A DNA stretch of 64,000 nt, taken from assembly GCF_001940455.1 (NCBI RefSeq), contig NZ_MKQR01000026.1, forward strand, positions 492,351-556,350, written 5' to 3'. Position 1 is the first letter of the stretch. The number at the start of each line of letters is the position of its first letter. This DNA comes from Actinokineospora bangkokensis (GTDB lineage: Bacteria > Actinomycetota > Actinomycetes > Mycobacteriales > Pseudonocardiaceae). Below are positions 42,552 to 51,572 of the stretch, in pieces. A program made the position numbers and the translations under genes. Below the pieces are notes generated by a model that was not told the DNA's origin, did not search any database, and was given only the letters and a program-made list of their open reading frames with translations.

Positions 42552-43877
42552 GTGACCGCGATGACGGCGACGCAGCCGACGTCCAGAACCAGCAGCTCGA
42601 AGTTCGTCCGCATCGTCGGCGCCAGCCTGATCGGCACGACGATCGAGTGGTACGACTTCTTCCTCTACTCCTCGGCCGCGGCCCTGGTGTTCAACAAGCT
42701 GTTCTTCCCCACCGCCGACCCGCTCACCGGCACCCTGCTGGCCTTCCTCACCTACGCCATCGGGTTCCTCGCCCGGCCCATCGGCGGGCTGGTGTTCGGC
42801 CACTTCGGCGACAAGCTCGGGCGCAAGAAGCTGCTCGTGCTCAGCCTGCTGCTCATGGGCGGGTCCACCTTCGCCATGGGCCTGCTGCCCACCTACGCGG
42901 CCATCGGCGTCGGCGCGCCGCTGCTGCTGACCCTGCTGCGGCTGGTGCAGGGCTTCGCGCTCGGCGGCGAGTGGGGCGGGGCGGTGCTCATCGTCTCCGA
43001 GCACGGCGACGACCGCCGCCGCGGCTTCTGGGCGTCCTGGCCGCAGTGCGGCGCCCCGGGCGGCAACCTGCTGGCCACCGCCGTGCTGGCGGTGCTCTCC
43101 GCGGTGCAGACCGACGAGGCGTTCAACTCCTGGGGCTGGCGCGTGCCGTTCCTGCTCTCCGGCGTGCTGGTGGTCATGGGCCTGTGGATCCGGCTAACCG
43201 TCAGCGAGTCGCCGGTGTTCCTCGCCGCCGCGGCCAAGGCCGAGCAGCGCGCGCACGTGCCGGTCGTCGAGGTGTTCCGGCGCAACTGGCGCGAGGTGCT
43301 GGTGACCATCGGCGCCCGGATGGCCGAGAACGTCTCCTACTACGTGCTGACCGCGTTCATCCTCGTCTACGTCACCACCGGGCTCGGCCTGGCGCGCGGC
43401 GTCGGCCTCACCGCGGTGATGGTGGGCTCGGCGGTGCACTTCGCGTCGATCCCGCTGTGGGGCGCGCTGTCGGACAAGCTGGGCCGCCGCCCGGTGTACC
43501 TGTTCGGCGCGATCGCGATGGCGGTGTGGTCGTTCGCCTTCTTCGCCCTGCTGGACAGCCGCTCCACACCGGTGATCGTGCTGGCTGCCACCGTCGGGCT
43601 GGTGCTGCACGGGGCGATGTACGGGCCGCAGGCGGCGTTCATGTCCGAGCAGTACCCGACCCGGGTCCGCTACACCGGGCTGTCGGTGGGCGGGCAGCTG
43701 TCGTCGATCGCGGCGGGCGCGGTGGCCCCGCTCGTCGCGGTGGCACTGTTCCAGCACTACAAGTCCACCCTCCCGGTGTCGCTGTACGTCGTCGCCATGT
43801 GCGCGCTGACGGTGGTGGCGCTGCTGGCCGCGCGGGAGACGGCGGGCACCTCGCTGGCCGCCGAGCGCGCCCGCTGA
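42552..43877 (+). CDS. MFS transporter, metabolite:H+ symporter family
   Basis: A 441-residue, 12-helix transporter of the MHS (KgtP/ProP) type. IVGASLIGTTIEWYDFFLYS marks helix 1, RPIGGLVFGHFGDKLGRKKL is the loop 2-3 motif, RLVQGFALGGEWGGAVLIVS marks helix 4, and SEQYPTRVRYTGLSVGGQLS is the loop near helices 10-11. These proteins import organic acids with protons. GTG 42552, GTG 42549 and ATG 42561 are possible starts. The context suggests 3-hydroxybutyrate or a related acid as substrate (inference). Confidence 0.9.
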   Translation: MTAMTATQPTSRTSSSKFVRIVGASLIGTTIEWYDFFLYSSAAALVFNKLFFPTADPLTGTLLAFLTYAIGFLARPIGGLVFGHFGDKLGRKKLLVLSLLLMGGSTFAMGLLPTYAAIGVGAPLLLTLLRLVQGFALGGEWGGAVLIVSEHGDDRRRGFWASWPQCGAPGGNLLATAVLAVLSAVQTDEAFNSWGWRVPFLLSGVLVVMGLWIRLTVSESPVFLAAAAKAEQRAHVPVVEVFRRNWREVLVTIGARMAENVSYYVLTAFILVYVTTGLGLARGVGLTAVMVGSAVHFASIPLWGALSDKLGRRPVYLFGAIAMAVWSFAFFALLDSRSTPVIVLAATVGLVLHGAMYGPQAAFMSEQYPTRVRYTGLSVGGQLSSIAAGAVAPLVAVALFQHYKSTLPVSLYVVAMCALTVVALLAARETAGTSLAAERAR

Positions 43878-43894
43878 GTGGCACCATCCCCGGT

Positions 43895-45718
43895 GTGGAC
43901 GCCCGCGACGCCGTGACCGACCTGCTGGAGCTGCTGGCCGCGGGCGCCCCCGCCGAGGACCTGTCCGCCGTCGCCGCGCGGGCCGGGCTGGCCGGGGCCG
44001 ACCTGGCCGCCGTCGAACGGGCGGTGTCCTCGGCGCTGCGGGTGCGCAGGCGGCTGGTGTCGCACCGGCGGCGCGAGGCGGAGCTGGTGGCGCTGTTCGA
44101 CACCGCGGGCGACCTGGCCCGGCTGCGCGACACCGACGCGGTCCTCCGCTCGATCGTGCACCGGGCCAGGATGCTGCTCGGGGTGGACGTGTCCTACCTG
44201 ACCCTGAACGACGAGCGCGCGGGCAAGACCCACATGCGGGTCACCGACGGGTCGGTGTCGGCGCTGTTCCAGCAGGTGCAGCTGGGCATGGGCGAGGGCC
44301 TGGGCGGGCTGGTGGCGCAGACCTCGCGCCCCTACGCCACCCGCGACTACTTCGCCGACCCCCGCTTCCACCACACCGACCCCATCGACTCCTCGGTCGC
44401 CGACGAGGGGCTGGCGGCGATCCTGGGCGTGCCGCTGACCTCCGGCGGCCGCGTCACCGGGGTGCTCTACGCCGCCGACCGCACGCCCCGCGACTTCTCC
44501 CCCGACGAGGTGGCGCTGCTGTCCTCGCTGGCCGACCACGCCGCCATCGCCATCGACACCGCGCGGCTGCTGGACTCCACCCGCGCCGCCGTCGCCGACC
44601 TCAACGCCGCCAACGCGACCATCTCCGGGCACGTCTCCGCGCTGCGCCAGGCCGCCGAGGCGCACGACAAGCTCATGGACCTGGTGCTGCGCGGCGGCGA
44701 CGTCGACTCGGTGGCGCGGGCGCTGGCGTCGGTGCTCGGCGGGGCCATCGCCGTGCACGACGCCGACGGGGCGGTGCTGGCGCGGGTGGGCGACGCGGCC
44801 GGGCCGTTCCCGGTGGACGCCTCGGGGCGCGCGGAACTGGTCGACGGGTCGTGGGTGTGCGCGGTGCAGGCGGGCCCGGAGGTGCTGGGCAGCCTGGTGC
44901 TGTCCGGGTGCGCGGAGCTCCAGGACGCCGACCGGCGCTTCTTCGAGCGCGCGGGGGTGGTGACGGCGCTGTTGCTGCTGCTGCGCCGCTCCGTCGCCGC
45001 CGCCGAGGACGAGGTGCGCGGGGAACTGCTGTCGGACCTGCTGACCGCGCCCGACCGCAACCCCGCGGGCCTGCTGGCGCGCGCCTCGCGGCTGGGGGTG
45101 GACCTGTCGGCGCCGCACGCGGTGCTCGTGTGCTCGGCGCCGGACGTGTCGCGGCGGCGGCTGGCCGGGGTGGCCACCCGCTACGGCGGCCTCGTCGGCA
45201 TCCACGCCGACCAGGTCGTCGTCGTCACCCCGCAGGGTCCGAGCCCCGGGCAGGTGGCCGCGGAGCTGGGCACCGCGCTGGACGCGCCCGTCACCGTCGG
45301 CGCGGGCGCGCCCGCCGCGGGCGTCGCGGCCCTGGTGGCGGCGCACGACGAGGCCGCCCGGTGCGTGCGGGCGCTGCTGGCGCTGGGCCGGGCGGGCACC
45401 GGGGCGGCGCTGGCCGACCTCGGCTTCGTCGGGCTGCTGCTGGGCAGCGACCGCTCGCCCACCGCCTACGTCGAGGCCACCCTGGGCCCGGTGCTGGCCT
45501 ACGACGCCCGGCGCGGCACCGACCTGCTGGCCACCCTGGACGCGTACTTCACCGCGGGCAGCAACCTCACCAGGGCCAAGGACCTGCTGCACGTCCACGT
45601 GAACACCGTCGTGCAGCGGCTGGACCGCATCGCGACCCTGCTCGGCGCGGACTGGCAGGCCCCCGAGCGGGCGCTGGAGATCCAGCTCGCGCTGCGGCTG
45701 CACCGGCTCGCCGGGTGA
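43895..45718 (+). CDS. PucR/CdaR-type regulator with GAF domain
   Basis: A 607-residue regulator. A GAF domain at about 85-225 (HRARMLLGVDVSYLTLNDER, then GGLVAQTSRPYATRDYF, ILGVPLTSGGRVTGVLYAAD) is followed by a helical linker, a second sensory-like region, a GGDEF-like remnant and the C-terminal PucR HTH (LDAYFTAGSNLTRAKDLLHV and HVNTVVQRLDRIATLLG). GTG 43895 lies 17 bp after the transporter stop. It probably activates the dehydrogenase-transporter genes in response to a small organic acid. Confidence 0.88.
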   Translation: MDARDAVTDLLELLAAGAPAEDLSAVAARAGLAGADLAAVERAVSSALRVRRRLVSHRRREAELVALFDTAGDLARLRDTDAVLRSIVHRARMLLGVDVSYLTLNDERAGKTHMRVTDGSVSALFQQVQLGMGEGLGGLVAQTSRPYATRDYFADPRFHHTDPIDSSVADEGLAAILGVPLTSGGRVTGVLYAADRTPRDFSPDEVALLSSLADHAAIAIDTARLLDSTRAAVADLNAANATISGHVSALRQAAEAHDKLMDLVLRGGDVDSVARALASVLGGAIAVHDADGAVLARVGDAAGPFPVDASGRAELVDGSWVCAVQAGPEVLGSLVLSGCAELQDADRRFFERAGVVTALLLLLRRSVAAAEDEVRGELLSDLLTAPDRNPAGLLARASRLGVDLSAPHAVLVCSAPDVSRRRLAGVATRYGGLVGIHADQVVVVTPQGPSPGQVAAELGTALDAPVTVGAGAPAAGVAALVAAHDEAARCVRALLALGRAGTGAALADLGFVGLLLGSDRSPTAYVEATLGPVLAYDARRGTDLLATLDAYFTAGSNLTRAKDLLHVHVNTVVQRLDRIATLLGADWQAPERALEIQLALRLHRLAG

Positions 45719-45876
45719 GCCAACCCCGTGGGAAGTCAACGGAAACGGCCGCGTACCCGTTCATCTCCCCGCAGCGGTGGGCCACGCGGGTGGTCCAGCA
45801 CGCGGTTCCGCGTCCTCATCAGGTGAATCCGGTGGCACGGGTGCCCCGCGTGGGCTACACCGGAGGGGTGCACGAG

Positions 45877-46578
45877 GTGCTTTCGGAGCTGGGGGTGCGC
45901 GCCGACCTGCTGGCGCCCCAGCAGCTGGTGGAGCTGGACGAGCTGGGCTACTGCCGGTTCGACTCGTTCCTCGGCCCCGGGCAGGTCGACGCCGCGCTGG
46001 CGGAGCTGGCGCGGCTGCTGGCGCGCGCCGGTCGCCAGGGCGGCACCCTGCACCTCAAGGGCCTGCTGGAGGCGGGCCCGGTGTTCGACGCGCTGTGGCT
46101 GCGGCCGCGGCTGCTGGCCGCCGTCCGGCACCTGCTCGGCCCGGAGTTCCGCATCGACGAGGTGCGCTACCGGGCGGGCACCCCCGACCACGGCGGGCAG
46201 GCCCTGCACGTCGACACCGCGGAGCGGGCCGGGCCGGGGCGCTGGCAGGTGTGCACGGCGATCGTCGCGCTGGCGGACTTCACCCCGCGCAACGGCTCCA
46301 CCCGGGTCGTGCCCGGCTCCCACCTCGACCACAACTTCCGCCCGCCGCGCGGCCACGACCCCCACCCCGACGAGGTGCGGCTGGTCGGCCCGGCGGGCAC
46401 GGCGTGGCTGTTCAACTCACACCTGTGGCACTCCGGCACGCGCAACGACTCGCCCGACCCCCGCCACGCCGTCCTCGTCGGGTTCCACCGCCGGGGCGCG
46501 GCCACCACGCTGTTCGGCGAGCAGCCCACCGACGGCACCACCGACCGCCTGGGCAGCGCGGCCTACCTGCTGATGTGA
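45877..46578 (+). CDS. Phytanoyl-CoA dioxygenase (PhyH) family protein
   Basis: A 233-residue Fe(II)/2-oxoglutarate oxygenase fold. The metal ligands are visible in LHVDTAE (HxD) and LWHSGTRND (distal His), and RHAVLVGFHRRG supplies the 2-oxoglutarate-binding Arg. TRVVPGSHLDHN is the PGSH motif. GTG 45877 has GGAGGG 9 nt upstream; GTG 45868 is adjacent to that site and less likely. Substrate unknown. It is 160 bp after the PucR gene and may be independent. Confidence 0.87.
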   Translation: MLSELGVRADLLAPQQLVELDELGYCRFDSFLGPGQVDAALAELARLLARAGRQGGTLHLKGLLEAGPVFDALWLRPRLLAAVRHLLGPEFRIDEVRYRAGTPDHGGQALHVDTAERAGPGRWQVCTAIVALADFTPRNGSTRVVPGSHLDHNFRPPRGHDPHPDEVRLVGPAGTAWLFNSHLWHSGTRNDSPDPRHAVLVGFHRRGAATTLFGEQPTDGTTDRLGSAAYLLM

Positions 46579-46620
46579 CGGGGCGACCTCACCGCGCCGC
46601 CTCTCCCGCGGCACGGCGAG

Positions 46621-46658
46621 GCCCCGGGTGGCGGGCCCCCGACCCCGCCACCCGGGGC
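46621..46658. terminator. Hairpin terminator between convergent genes
   Basis: A perfect 15-bp stem (GCCCCGGGTGGCGGG at 46621-46635 with its complement at 46644-46658) and an 8-nt loop, between the PhyH stop and the end of the ABC permease gene. It can serve both strands. Confidence 0.7.
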
Positions 46659-46675
46659 GTCCCCCCGGCCCAGCG

Positions 46676-48967
46676 CTACTCGGTGCGCAGGGAGGTCAAC
46701 CGGGTCGCGCCGCGCAGGAACGGCAGCGTGACCGCCGAGACGAGCAGCCCCAGCACCGCCGCGCTCGCGGTCAGCACCAGGATCCCCGCCCAGTCGACCA
46801 CCAGCGACGCGCTGGACAGGCTCAGCACCAGCGCGGACAGGCCCACCCCGGTGCCCACCGCGATCACCACGCCGAGCCCGATCGGCACCGCGATCTGCCA
46901 CAGCAGCGACCGCGCCAGCGCCCCCGTCGGCACCCCGCTCGCGGCCAGCACCGCCAGCGGCCTGCGCCGCTCGCGGATGTGCTCCAGGGCCAGCACGAGC
47001 AGGCTCACCCCGGCCAGCAGCAGCGTGAACACCGAGCCGCCGAGCAGGGCCCGGCGCACCGCCAGGTACGTCTCCTGGTTGACGCTCAACGACGTCGCGG
47101 TGTTCTCCGCGAAGCCGTACACCCGCCACTGCAACGGGCCCACCGCGGCGTAGAGGCGGTCGGGGGCGTCCCGGTCCTCGGGGTCCACCTCCACCTCCAC
47201 CGTGGGGTACCCCTGCGCCTCGGGCACCAGCACGTCGCCGCCCGCGGCGGCGAACACCGAGTTGACCTGCGGCCGGTCCGGGCCCGGGGGCACCGGGCGG
47301 ATGGCGGGCACCGTCCACGCCGCGACCGCCCGGTAGTCTTCTGCCCGCTCGTCCCAGGTCAGCACGCTGAGCCGCTTGCCCTCGACGGCCACGCTGGGCA
47401 GCCCCTGACCCCTGCTGAACAGCTGGCCCGGCGCGCAGTCGCGGACGCCGAACAGCTCCGCGATCGACGCGCAGGACAGCACCGAGACGCTGTCGAGGTC
47501 CTCCCGGCCGGTGCCGACCAGGACGTTGTCCACCCGGTACGCGCTGCGCACGCCCGCCACCCCGACCGCCCGGCGCTGCACGTCGTCGGCCACCGACGCC
47601 TCGGCGAACAGGTGCACCAGCGACGGCGCCTGCTCTCCCCCGGCGCCGATGTCCCGCACGTCGAACTCGTCGGCGAAGGAGGCCAGCACGCCCTGCAGCG
47701 CGATCGCGCCCGCCAGCACCACGGCCACACCGCCGACGACCCGCGCCGAGGTGCCGCTGTCGAGCTGCAACCGCCGGATCGCCAGCTGCCAGGACGTCGG
47801 GCCGCCGCGCATCCGCGACACCGAGCGCTCCACCACCCACGGCAGCAGCACCGGCACGCCCACCAGCACCAACGCGGCCCCGGAGGCGATGCTCACCGCC
47901 CACAGGGTGTGGTCGGACCCCACCCCGCCGTGCCACACCAGCAGCGCCACGCCGAGCGCGACCAGCGCCAACCGCCACACCACGCGGCGCTTGACCGGCT
48001 TGCTGAACCGCACCACCCCCAGCGGCTCGATGATCGTGCGGCGCAGCGCGAACTGGGCGGTCAGCACCGCCAGCACGGGCACCACCAGCACCACGAGCGC
48101 CGCCAGCCACCACTCCGGCACCAGGTCCTCGGGGTAGGCGCCCGCCCCGAAGAGGGTCACCCCGCCCGCCAGCTGCCTGCCCAGCAGGAACAGCACCGTG
48201 CCCAGCACCAGCCCGGCCACCGCGCTCACCAGCGCCTCGGCGGCGGCGATCCGGCGCACCTGCGTGCTGCCCGACCCGACCAGGCGCAGCGCGGACAGCC
48301 TGCGGTCGCGCTCGGCGCCCGCGATGCGGGTGCTGGCCGCGGTGAAGATGAACACCGGCGTCAGCAGCGCCACCAAGCCGACGAGGATGATCAGCAGGAT
48401 GGCCGGGTCCAGCTCGCGCGGGGTCGGCGGCCTGCCGTAGGAGTACACCGACCCCGTGCTGCCGTCGGTCAGCACCGCCGCGTCGGCGCCCACGTAGGCC
48501 ACCAGGTCACCGGGGTCGCCCACGCCCGAGCGGTCGATCGTGCCGACCACCTGCTGCGGGAGCCGGTCGCGCAGCAGCCCCGACCCCGGCTCCGCCATCA
48601 GCTCCCCCATCGCGGGCGAGACCCACATCTGCCCCGGCAGCGGCAGCGCCGAGATGCCCGGCGGCACCGGCGAGGTGTCCCCGGTGGGGTGCACGTAGCG
48701 CAGCACCAGGTCGTGCCCCGCGTAGTCGGTCGACACCACCCGCACGCCCAGCGGCGCCACCCCCGCCACCGGCTGCTCGTTGCCCACCAGGGCGCTGCTC
48801 CTGACCTTGCGGGCGTCGGACGCGGGCCCCACGGAGGCCGCGAGCAGCAGCACCGCCACCGCGATGCCCACCCCGACCGCGCTCAACCCGAACCGGGCCA
48901 GCGAGGTCCGGCCACCCCCGACGGCCAGCCGGACCCCGATGGCCAGGTCGTTCAGCCAGGCCCTCAC
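46676..48967 (-). CDS. FtsX-like ABC transporter permease
   Basis: A 763-residue MacB/FtsX-type permease: an N-terminal helix with a basic start (MRAWLNDLAIGVRLAVGGGR), a large extracytoplasmic domain, then two clusters of membrane helices (LLIILVGLVALLTPVFIFTA; VFTLLLAGVSLLVLALEHIR), with ERRRPLAVLAASGVPTGALA as the FtsX signature. GTG start 48967 overlaps the ATPase stop (GTGA). With the ATPase it probably moves a lipid, peptide or antibiotic-like molecule outwards or works as a mechanotransducer; the substrate is unknown. Confidence 0.88.
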   Translation of the reverse strand: MRAWLNDLAIGVRLAVGGGRTSLARFGLSAVGVGIAVAVLLLAASVGPASDARKVRSSALVGNEQPVAGVAPLGVRVVSTDYAGHDLVLRYVHPTGDTSPVPPGISALPLPGQMWVSPAMGELMAEPGSGLLRDRLPQQVVGTIDRSGVGDPGDLVAYVGADAAVLTDGSTGSVYSYGRPPTPRELDPAILLIILVGLVALLTPVFIFTAASTRIAGAERDRRLSALRLVGSGSTQVRRIAAAEALVSAVAGLVLGTVLFLLGRQLAGGVTLFGAGAYPEDLVPEWWLAALVVLVVPVLAVLTAQFALRRTIIEPLGVVRFSKPVKRRVVWRLALVALGVALLVWHGGVGSDHTLWAVSIASGAALVLVGVPVLLPWVVERSVSRMRGGPTSWQLAIRRLQLDSGTSARVVGGVAVVLAGAIALQGVLASFADEFDVRDIGAGGEQAPSLVHLFAEASVADDVQRRAVGVAGVRSAYRVDNVLVGTGREDLDSVSVLSCASIAELFGVRDCAPGQLFSRGQGLPSVAVEGKRLSVLTWDERAEDYRAVAAWTVPAIRPVPPGPDRPQVNSVFAAAGGDVLVPEAQGYPTVEVEVDPEDRDAPDRLYAAVGPLQWRVYGFAENTATSLSVNQETYLAVRRALLGGSVFTLLLAGVSLLVLALEHIRERRRPLAVLAASGVPTGALARSLLWQIAVPIGLGVVIAVGTGVGLSALVLSLSSASLVVDWAGILVLTASAAVLGLLVSAVTLPFLRGATRLTSLRTE

Positions 48968-49665
48968 GACACCAGCTCCGGCTCCCTGGTCCGCCCGTCG
49001 CGGACCACGACCTCCCGGTCGGAGTAGGCGGCCACCCTGGCCTCGTGGGTCACCAGCACCACCGCGGCCCCGGTCTCGCGGGCGGTGCCCACCAGCAGCC
49101 GCATCACCTGCTCGCCGTTGAGCGAGTCCAGCGCGCCGGTCGGCTCGTCGGCGAAGACCACCTTCGGCCGGGTCACCAGCGCCCGCGCCACCGCGGCGCG
49201 CTGGCCCTGGCCGCCGGAGACCTCCCCCGGCCGCTTGCCCGCCAGCTCCGCGATCCCCATGCGCTCCAGCCAGCCCGCCGCCTCCGCCTCGGCCACCCGG
49301 CGCTTGGTGCCGCCGAGCCGCATCGGCAGCGCCACGTTCTCCAGGCAGGTCAGCTCGGGCACGAGCTGGCCGAACTGGAAGACGAAGCCGAACTCGCCGC
49401 GGCGCAGCGCGCTGCGCTCCCGGTCGCCCATCGCGGCGAGGTCGCGGCCCGCGTAGACCACCGACCCCGAGTCCGGCGCCACGATGCCCGCCAGGCAGTG
49501 CAGCAGGGTCGACTTGCCGGACCCGGACGGGCCCATCACGGCCACGACCTCCCCGGCGCGCACCGACATCCCGGCGCCGTCGAGCGCGGGCGTGCTGCCG
49601 AAGGACTTGCGCAGGTCGACGCCGCGGAGCAGGGGCTGCTCGGCGGGCGCCCCGGTGCCGCTCAC
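48964..49665 (-). CDS. ABC transporter ATP-binding protein (MacB/LolD type)
   Basis: A 233-residue ATPase: Walker A VMGPSGSGKSTLLHCLAG, Q-loop FQFGQLVPELTC, signature EVSGGQGQRAAVARALV, Walker B VVFADEPTGALDSLNG and H-loop VVLVTHEARVAAY. The ALDSLN sequence after Walker B is typical of the LolD/MacB group that pairs with FtsX-like permeases. GTG 49665 overlaps the PadR-type stop (GTGA). Three genes therefore form one coupled operon: regulator, ATPase, permease. Confidence 0.94.
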   Translation of the reverse strand: MSGTGAPAEQPLLRGVDLRKSFGSTPALDGAGMSVRAGEVVAVMGPSGSGKSTLLHCLAGIVAPDSGSVVYAGRDLAAMGDRERSALRRGEFGFVFQFGQLVPELTCLENVALPMRLGGTKRRVAEAEAAGWLERMGIAELAGKRPGEVSGGQGQRAAVARALVTRPKVVFADEPTGALDSLNGEQVMRLLVGTARETGAAVVLVTHEARVAAYSDREVVVRDGRTREPELVS

Positions 49666-50186
49666 GCGCCCACCTGCTCGGCCAGGTCGGCCAGCCGGGC
49701 CGCGGTCAGCTCCAGCCAGCGCAGGTCCGCCTCCAGGTGGAACAGCGCGTGGTCGCAGATGAGCTGGTCGGCCAGGTCGCCGTCCTGCTTGCGGGCGGTC
49801 AGCTCGCGCATGACCTTCAGGTGCGCGGCCCGCTGCGAGTCCAGCACCTCCTCGGCGCTGCGCCCGGACATCAGCGCCAGCACCACCTTCGTGTACAGGG
49901 TGCTCTGCAGGTACACCTGCGGCTTCTCCGGCGTGACGAGCCACTCCCCCACGTCGGTGACACCGGCGTCGGTGATGGCGTACCGCTTGCGCTCCGGGCC
50001 ACCCCCCGCCTCGGTGCCGCTCTCCACGACGAGCCCGTTGCGCAGCAGGCGGGAGAGCGTCGAGTACACCTGCCCGTAGGCCAGCGGCCGGTCGTGCCCG
50101 AACCGCTCGTCGTAGGCCCGCTTGAGGTCGTAGCCGTGCCTCGGGCCGGTCTCCAGCAGCCCGAGCAAGGCGTGTCCGATTGACAT
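49662..50186 (-). CDS. PadR-family transcriptional repressor
   Basis: A 174-residue PadR protein: MSIGHALLGLLETGPRHGYD, the winged helix (PLAYGQVYSTLSRLLRNGLV, GPERKRYAITDAG) and a C-terminal helical dimerisation domain. PadR proteins next to ABC exporters usually repress them until a drug or lipid binds. TAGAGT (50194-50199) ends 7 nt before the ATG, suggesting a leaderless mRNA. A GTGTATACAC palindrome lies in the promoter spacer. Confidence 0.92.
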   Translation of the reverse strand: MSIGHALLGLLETGPRHGYDLKRAYDERFGHDRPLAYGQVYSTLSRLLRNGLVVESGTEAGGGPERKRYAITDAGVTDVGEWLVTPEKPQVYLQSTLYTKVVLALMSGRSAEEVLDSQRAAHLKVMRELTARKQDGDLADQLICDHALFHLEADLRWLELTAARLADLAEQVGA

Positions 50187-50205
50187 GCCCCGCACTCTAC
50201 AGCAC

Positions 50206-50215
50206 GTGTATACAC
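50206..50215. promoter_or_regulatory. Probable PadR operator GTGTATACAC
   Basis: A perfect 10-bp palindrome, just upstream of the leaderless -10 (TAGAGT at 50194-50199) on the minus strand, and so inside the -35/-10 spacer. Binding there would block the padR-ABC operon. Ligand inferred. Confidence 0.55.
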
Positions 50216-50255
50216 ACGACGAATAGGCCACTCAGCAGGCGCAGAGACAGAACGG

Positions 50256-50363
50256 GTGCCCCACGGGGTCCTGACGGCCGTCCTCTCCGCCGCCGTCCAC
50301 CTCGCCATCAGGCGGGAGTGGGACCGCCTCACGATCTGCCCGGCCGACGAGTGCCGCTGGGCC
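50256..50363 (+). pseudogene. Remnant of a CGNR zinc-finger (ABATE) regulator
   Basis: The plus frame reads VLTAVLSAAVHLAIRREWDR and LTICPADECRWA, which fits the segment just before and including the first Cys pair of CGNR zinc-finger proteins (family pattern: W-RLK-C----C-WAFYD). It breaks off right after WA, where the next codons run into the end of the aminotransferase gene on the other strand, so the second Cys pair with its CGNR motif is absent. The N-terminal ABATE domain is missing too. It appears to be a truncated relic trapped between padR and the aminotransferase. Confidence 0.5.
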
Positions 50364-50376
50364 GGGGCCCGGTCGG

Positions 50377-51543
50377 CTACCCCAGCTTGGCCAGGCGGGC
50401 GACCGCCTCGTCCAGGACCTCGTCCTTCTTGCAGAAGGCGAAGCGGACCAGGTGCTTCCACCGCTCCGGCGAATCCGTGAACACCTGGAGCGGCACCGCG
50501 GCGACACCCGCGCGCTCGGGCAGGGCGTAGCAGAACTCCACCCCGTCGTCGTAGCCCAAGGGGCGGATGTCGGCGCACACGAAGTAGGTGCCCTCCGCCT
50601 GCCGCACCCCGAAGCCCGCCGCGGCCAGCCCGGCCGACAGGCGGGTGCGCTTGGCGGCCAGGGAGTCGCGCAGGCCCGCCACCCAGGGGCCCTCGGTGCG
50701 CAGGGCGTGCGCCACCGCGGGCTGGAAGGGCGCCCCGCCGACGAAGGTCAGGAACTGCTTGGCGGCCCGCACCGCCGCCACCAGCTCGCGCGGGCCGCAC
50801 ACCCAGCCGATCTTCCAGCCGGTGCAGTTGAAGCTCTTGCCCGCGCTGGAGATGGTCAGGGTGCGCTCGGCCATGCCCGGCAGGGTCGCGAGCGGGACGT
50901 GGGCGCGGCCGTCGAAGACCAGGTCCTCGTAGACCTCGTCGGTGATGGCCAGCAGGTCGTGCTCGACGCACACCTCGGCCACCGCCGCCAGCTCGGCCTC
51001 GGTGAACACAGAGCCGGTGGGGTTGTGCGGGGTGTTGACCAGCACGACCTTCGTCCTGGGCGTCACCGCAGCCCGCAGCGCCTCGGCGGACAGCCCGAAC
51101 CGACCCGACTCCTCCTCCACCAGCGGCACGACCACCCTGGTCGCACCGGCCAGGGCCACCGACGCCGCGTAGGAGTCGTAGTACGGCTCGAACAGCACCA
51201 CCTCGTCGCCCGCCTGCACCAGCGCCAGCAGCGACGCCGCGATGGCCTCGGTCGCGCCCACCGTGACCAGGATCTCCCCGGCCGGGTCGTAGGCCGTCCC
51301 GTAGCGCGCTCGGCTCTCGGAGATGGCCGCCAGCAGCTCCGGCCTGCCCGGCCCCGGCGGGTACTGGTTGACCCCCGAGGCGATGGCTTCCTGGGCCGCG
51401 GCCAGCATCGCGGCCGGGCCGTCGGTGTCCGGGAAGCCCTGGCCCAGGTTGACCGCGCCGTGCCGCACGGCCAGTGCGGTCATCTCCGCGAAGATCGTCG
51501 AGGTGAACGGCTGCAGTCGGGGTACCAGCGGTGTCGGGGGCAC
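50377..51543 (-). CDS. Pyridoxal-phosphate aminotransferase (DapC-like class I)
   Basis: A 388-residue fold-type I aminotransferase. NLGQGFPDTDGP opens the fold, VNTPHNPTGSVF holds the PLP-contacting Asn-Pro, AITDEVYEDLVFDG the Asp-Glu-Tyr, and SSAGKSFNCTGWKIGW the Schiff-base Lys. It resembles the actinobacterial enzymes annotated as N-succinyldiaminopimelate aminotransferase (lysine/DAP synthesis), but kynurenine or methionine aminotransferase activity is possible in this subgroup. ATG or GTG start near 51543, beside the divergent DUF445 gene. Confidence 0.9.
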   Translation of the reverse strand: MPPTPLVPRLQPFTSTIFAEMTALAVRHGAVNLGQGFPDTDGPAAMLAAAQEAIASGVNQYPPGPGRPELLAAISESRARYGTAYDPAGEILVTVGATEAIAASLLALVQAGDEVVLFEPYYDSYAASVALAGATRVVVPLVEEESGRFGLSAEALRAAVTPRTKVVLVNTPHNPTGSVFTEAELAAVAEVCVEHDLLAITDEVYEDLVFDGRAHVPLATLPGMAERTLTISSAGKSFNCTGWKIGWVCGPRELVAAVRAAKQFLTFVGGAPFQPAVAHALRTEGPWVAGLRDSLAAKRTRLSAGLAAAGFGVRQAEGTYFVCADIRPLGYDDGVEFCYALPERAGVAAVPLQVFTDSPERWKHLVRFAFCKKDEVLDEAVARLAKLG

Positions 51544-51572
51544 AAGAGCGCATCCTCACGGAGAATGGGCCC

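Noticed and set aside
40583-43894. The PucR-type regulator frame extending more than 1000 codons upstream
   Set aside because: The extension overlaps the SDR and MFS genes in another frame and antisense genes before them. The regulator's own start at GTG 43895 fits the 17-bp gap.
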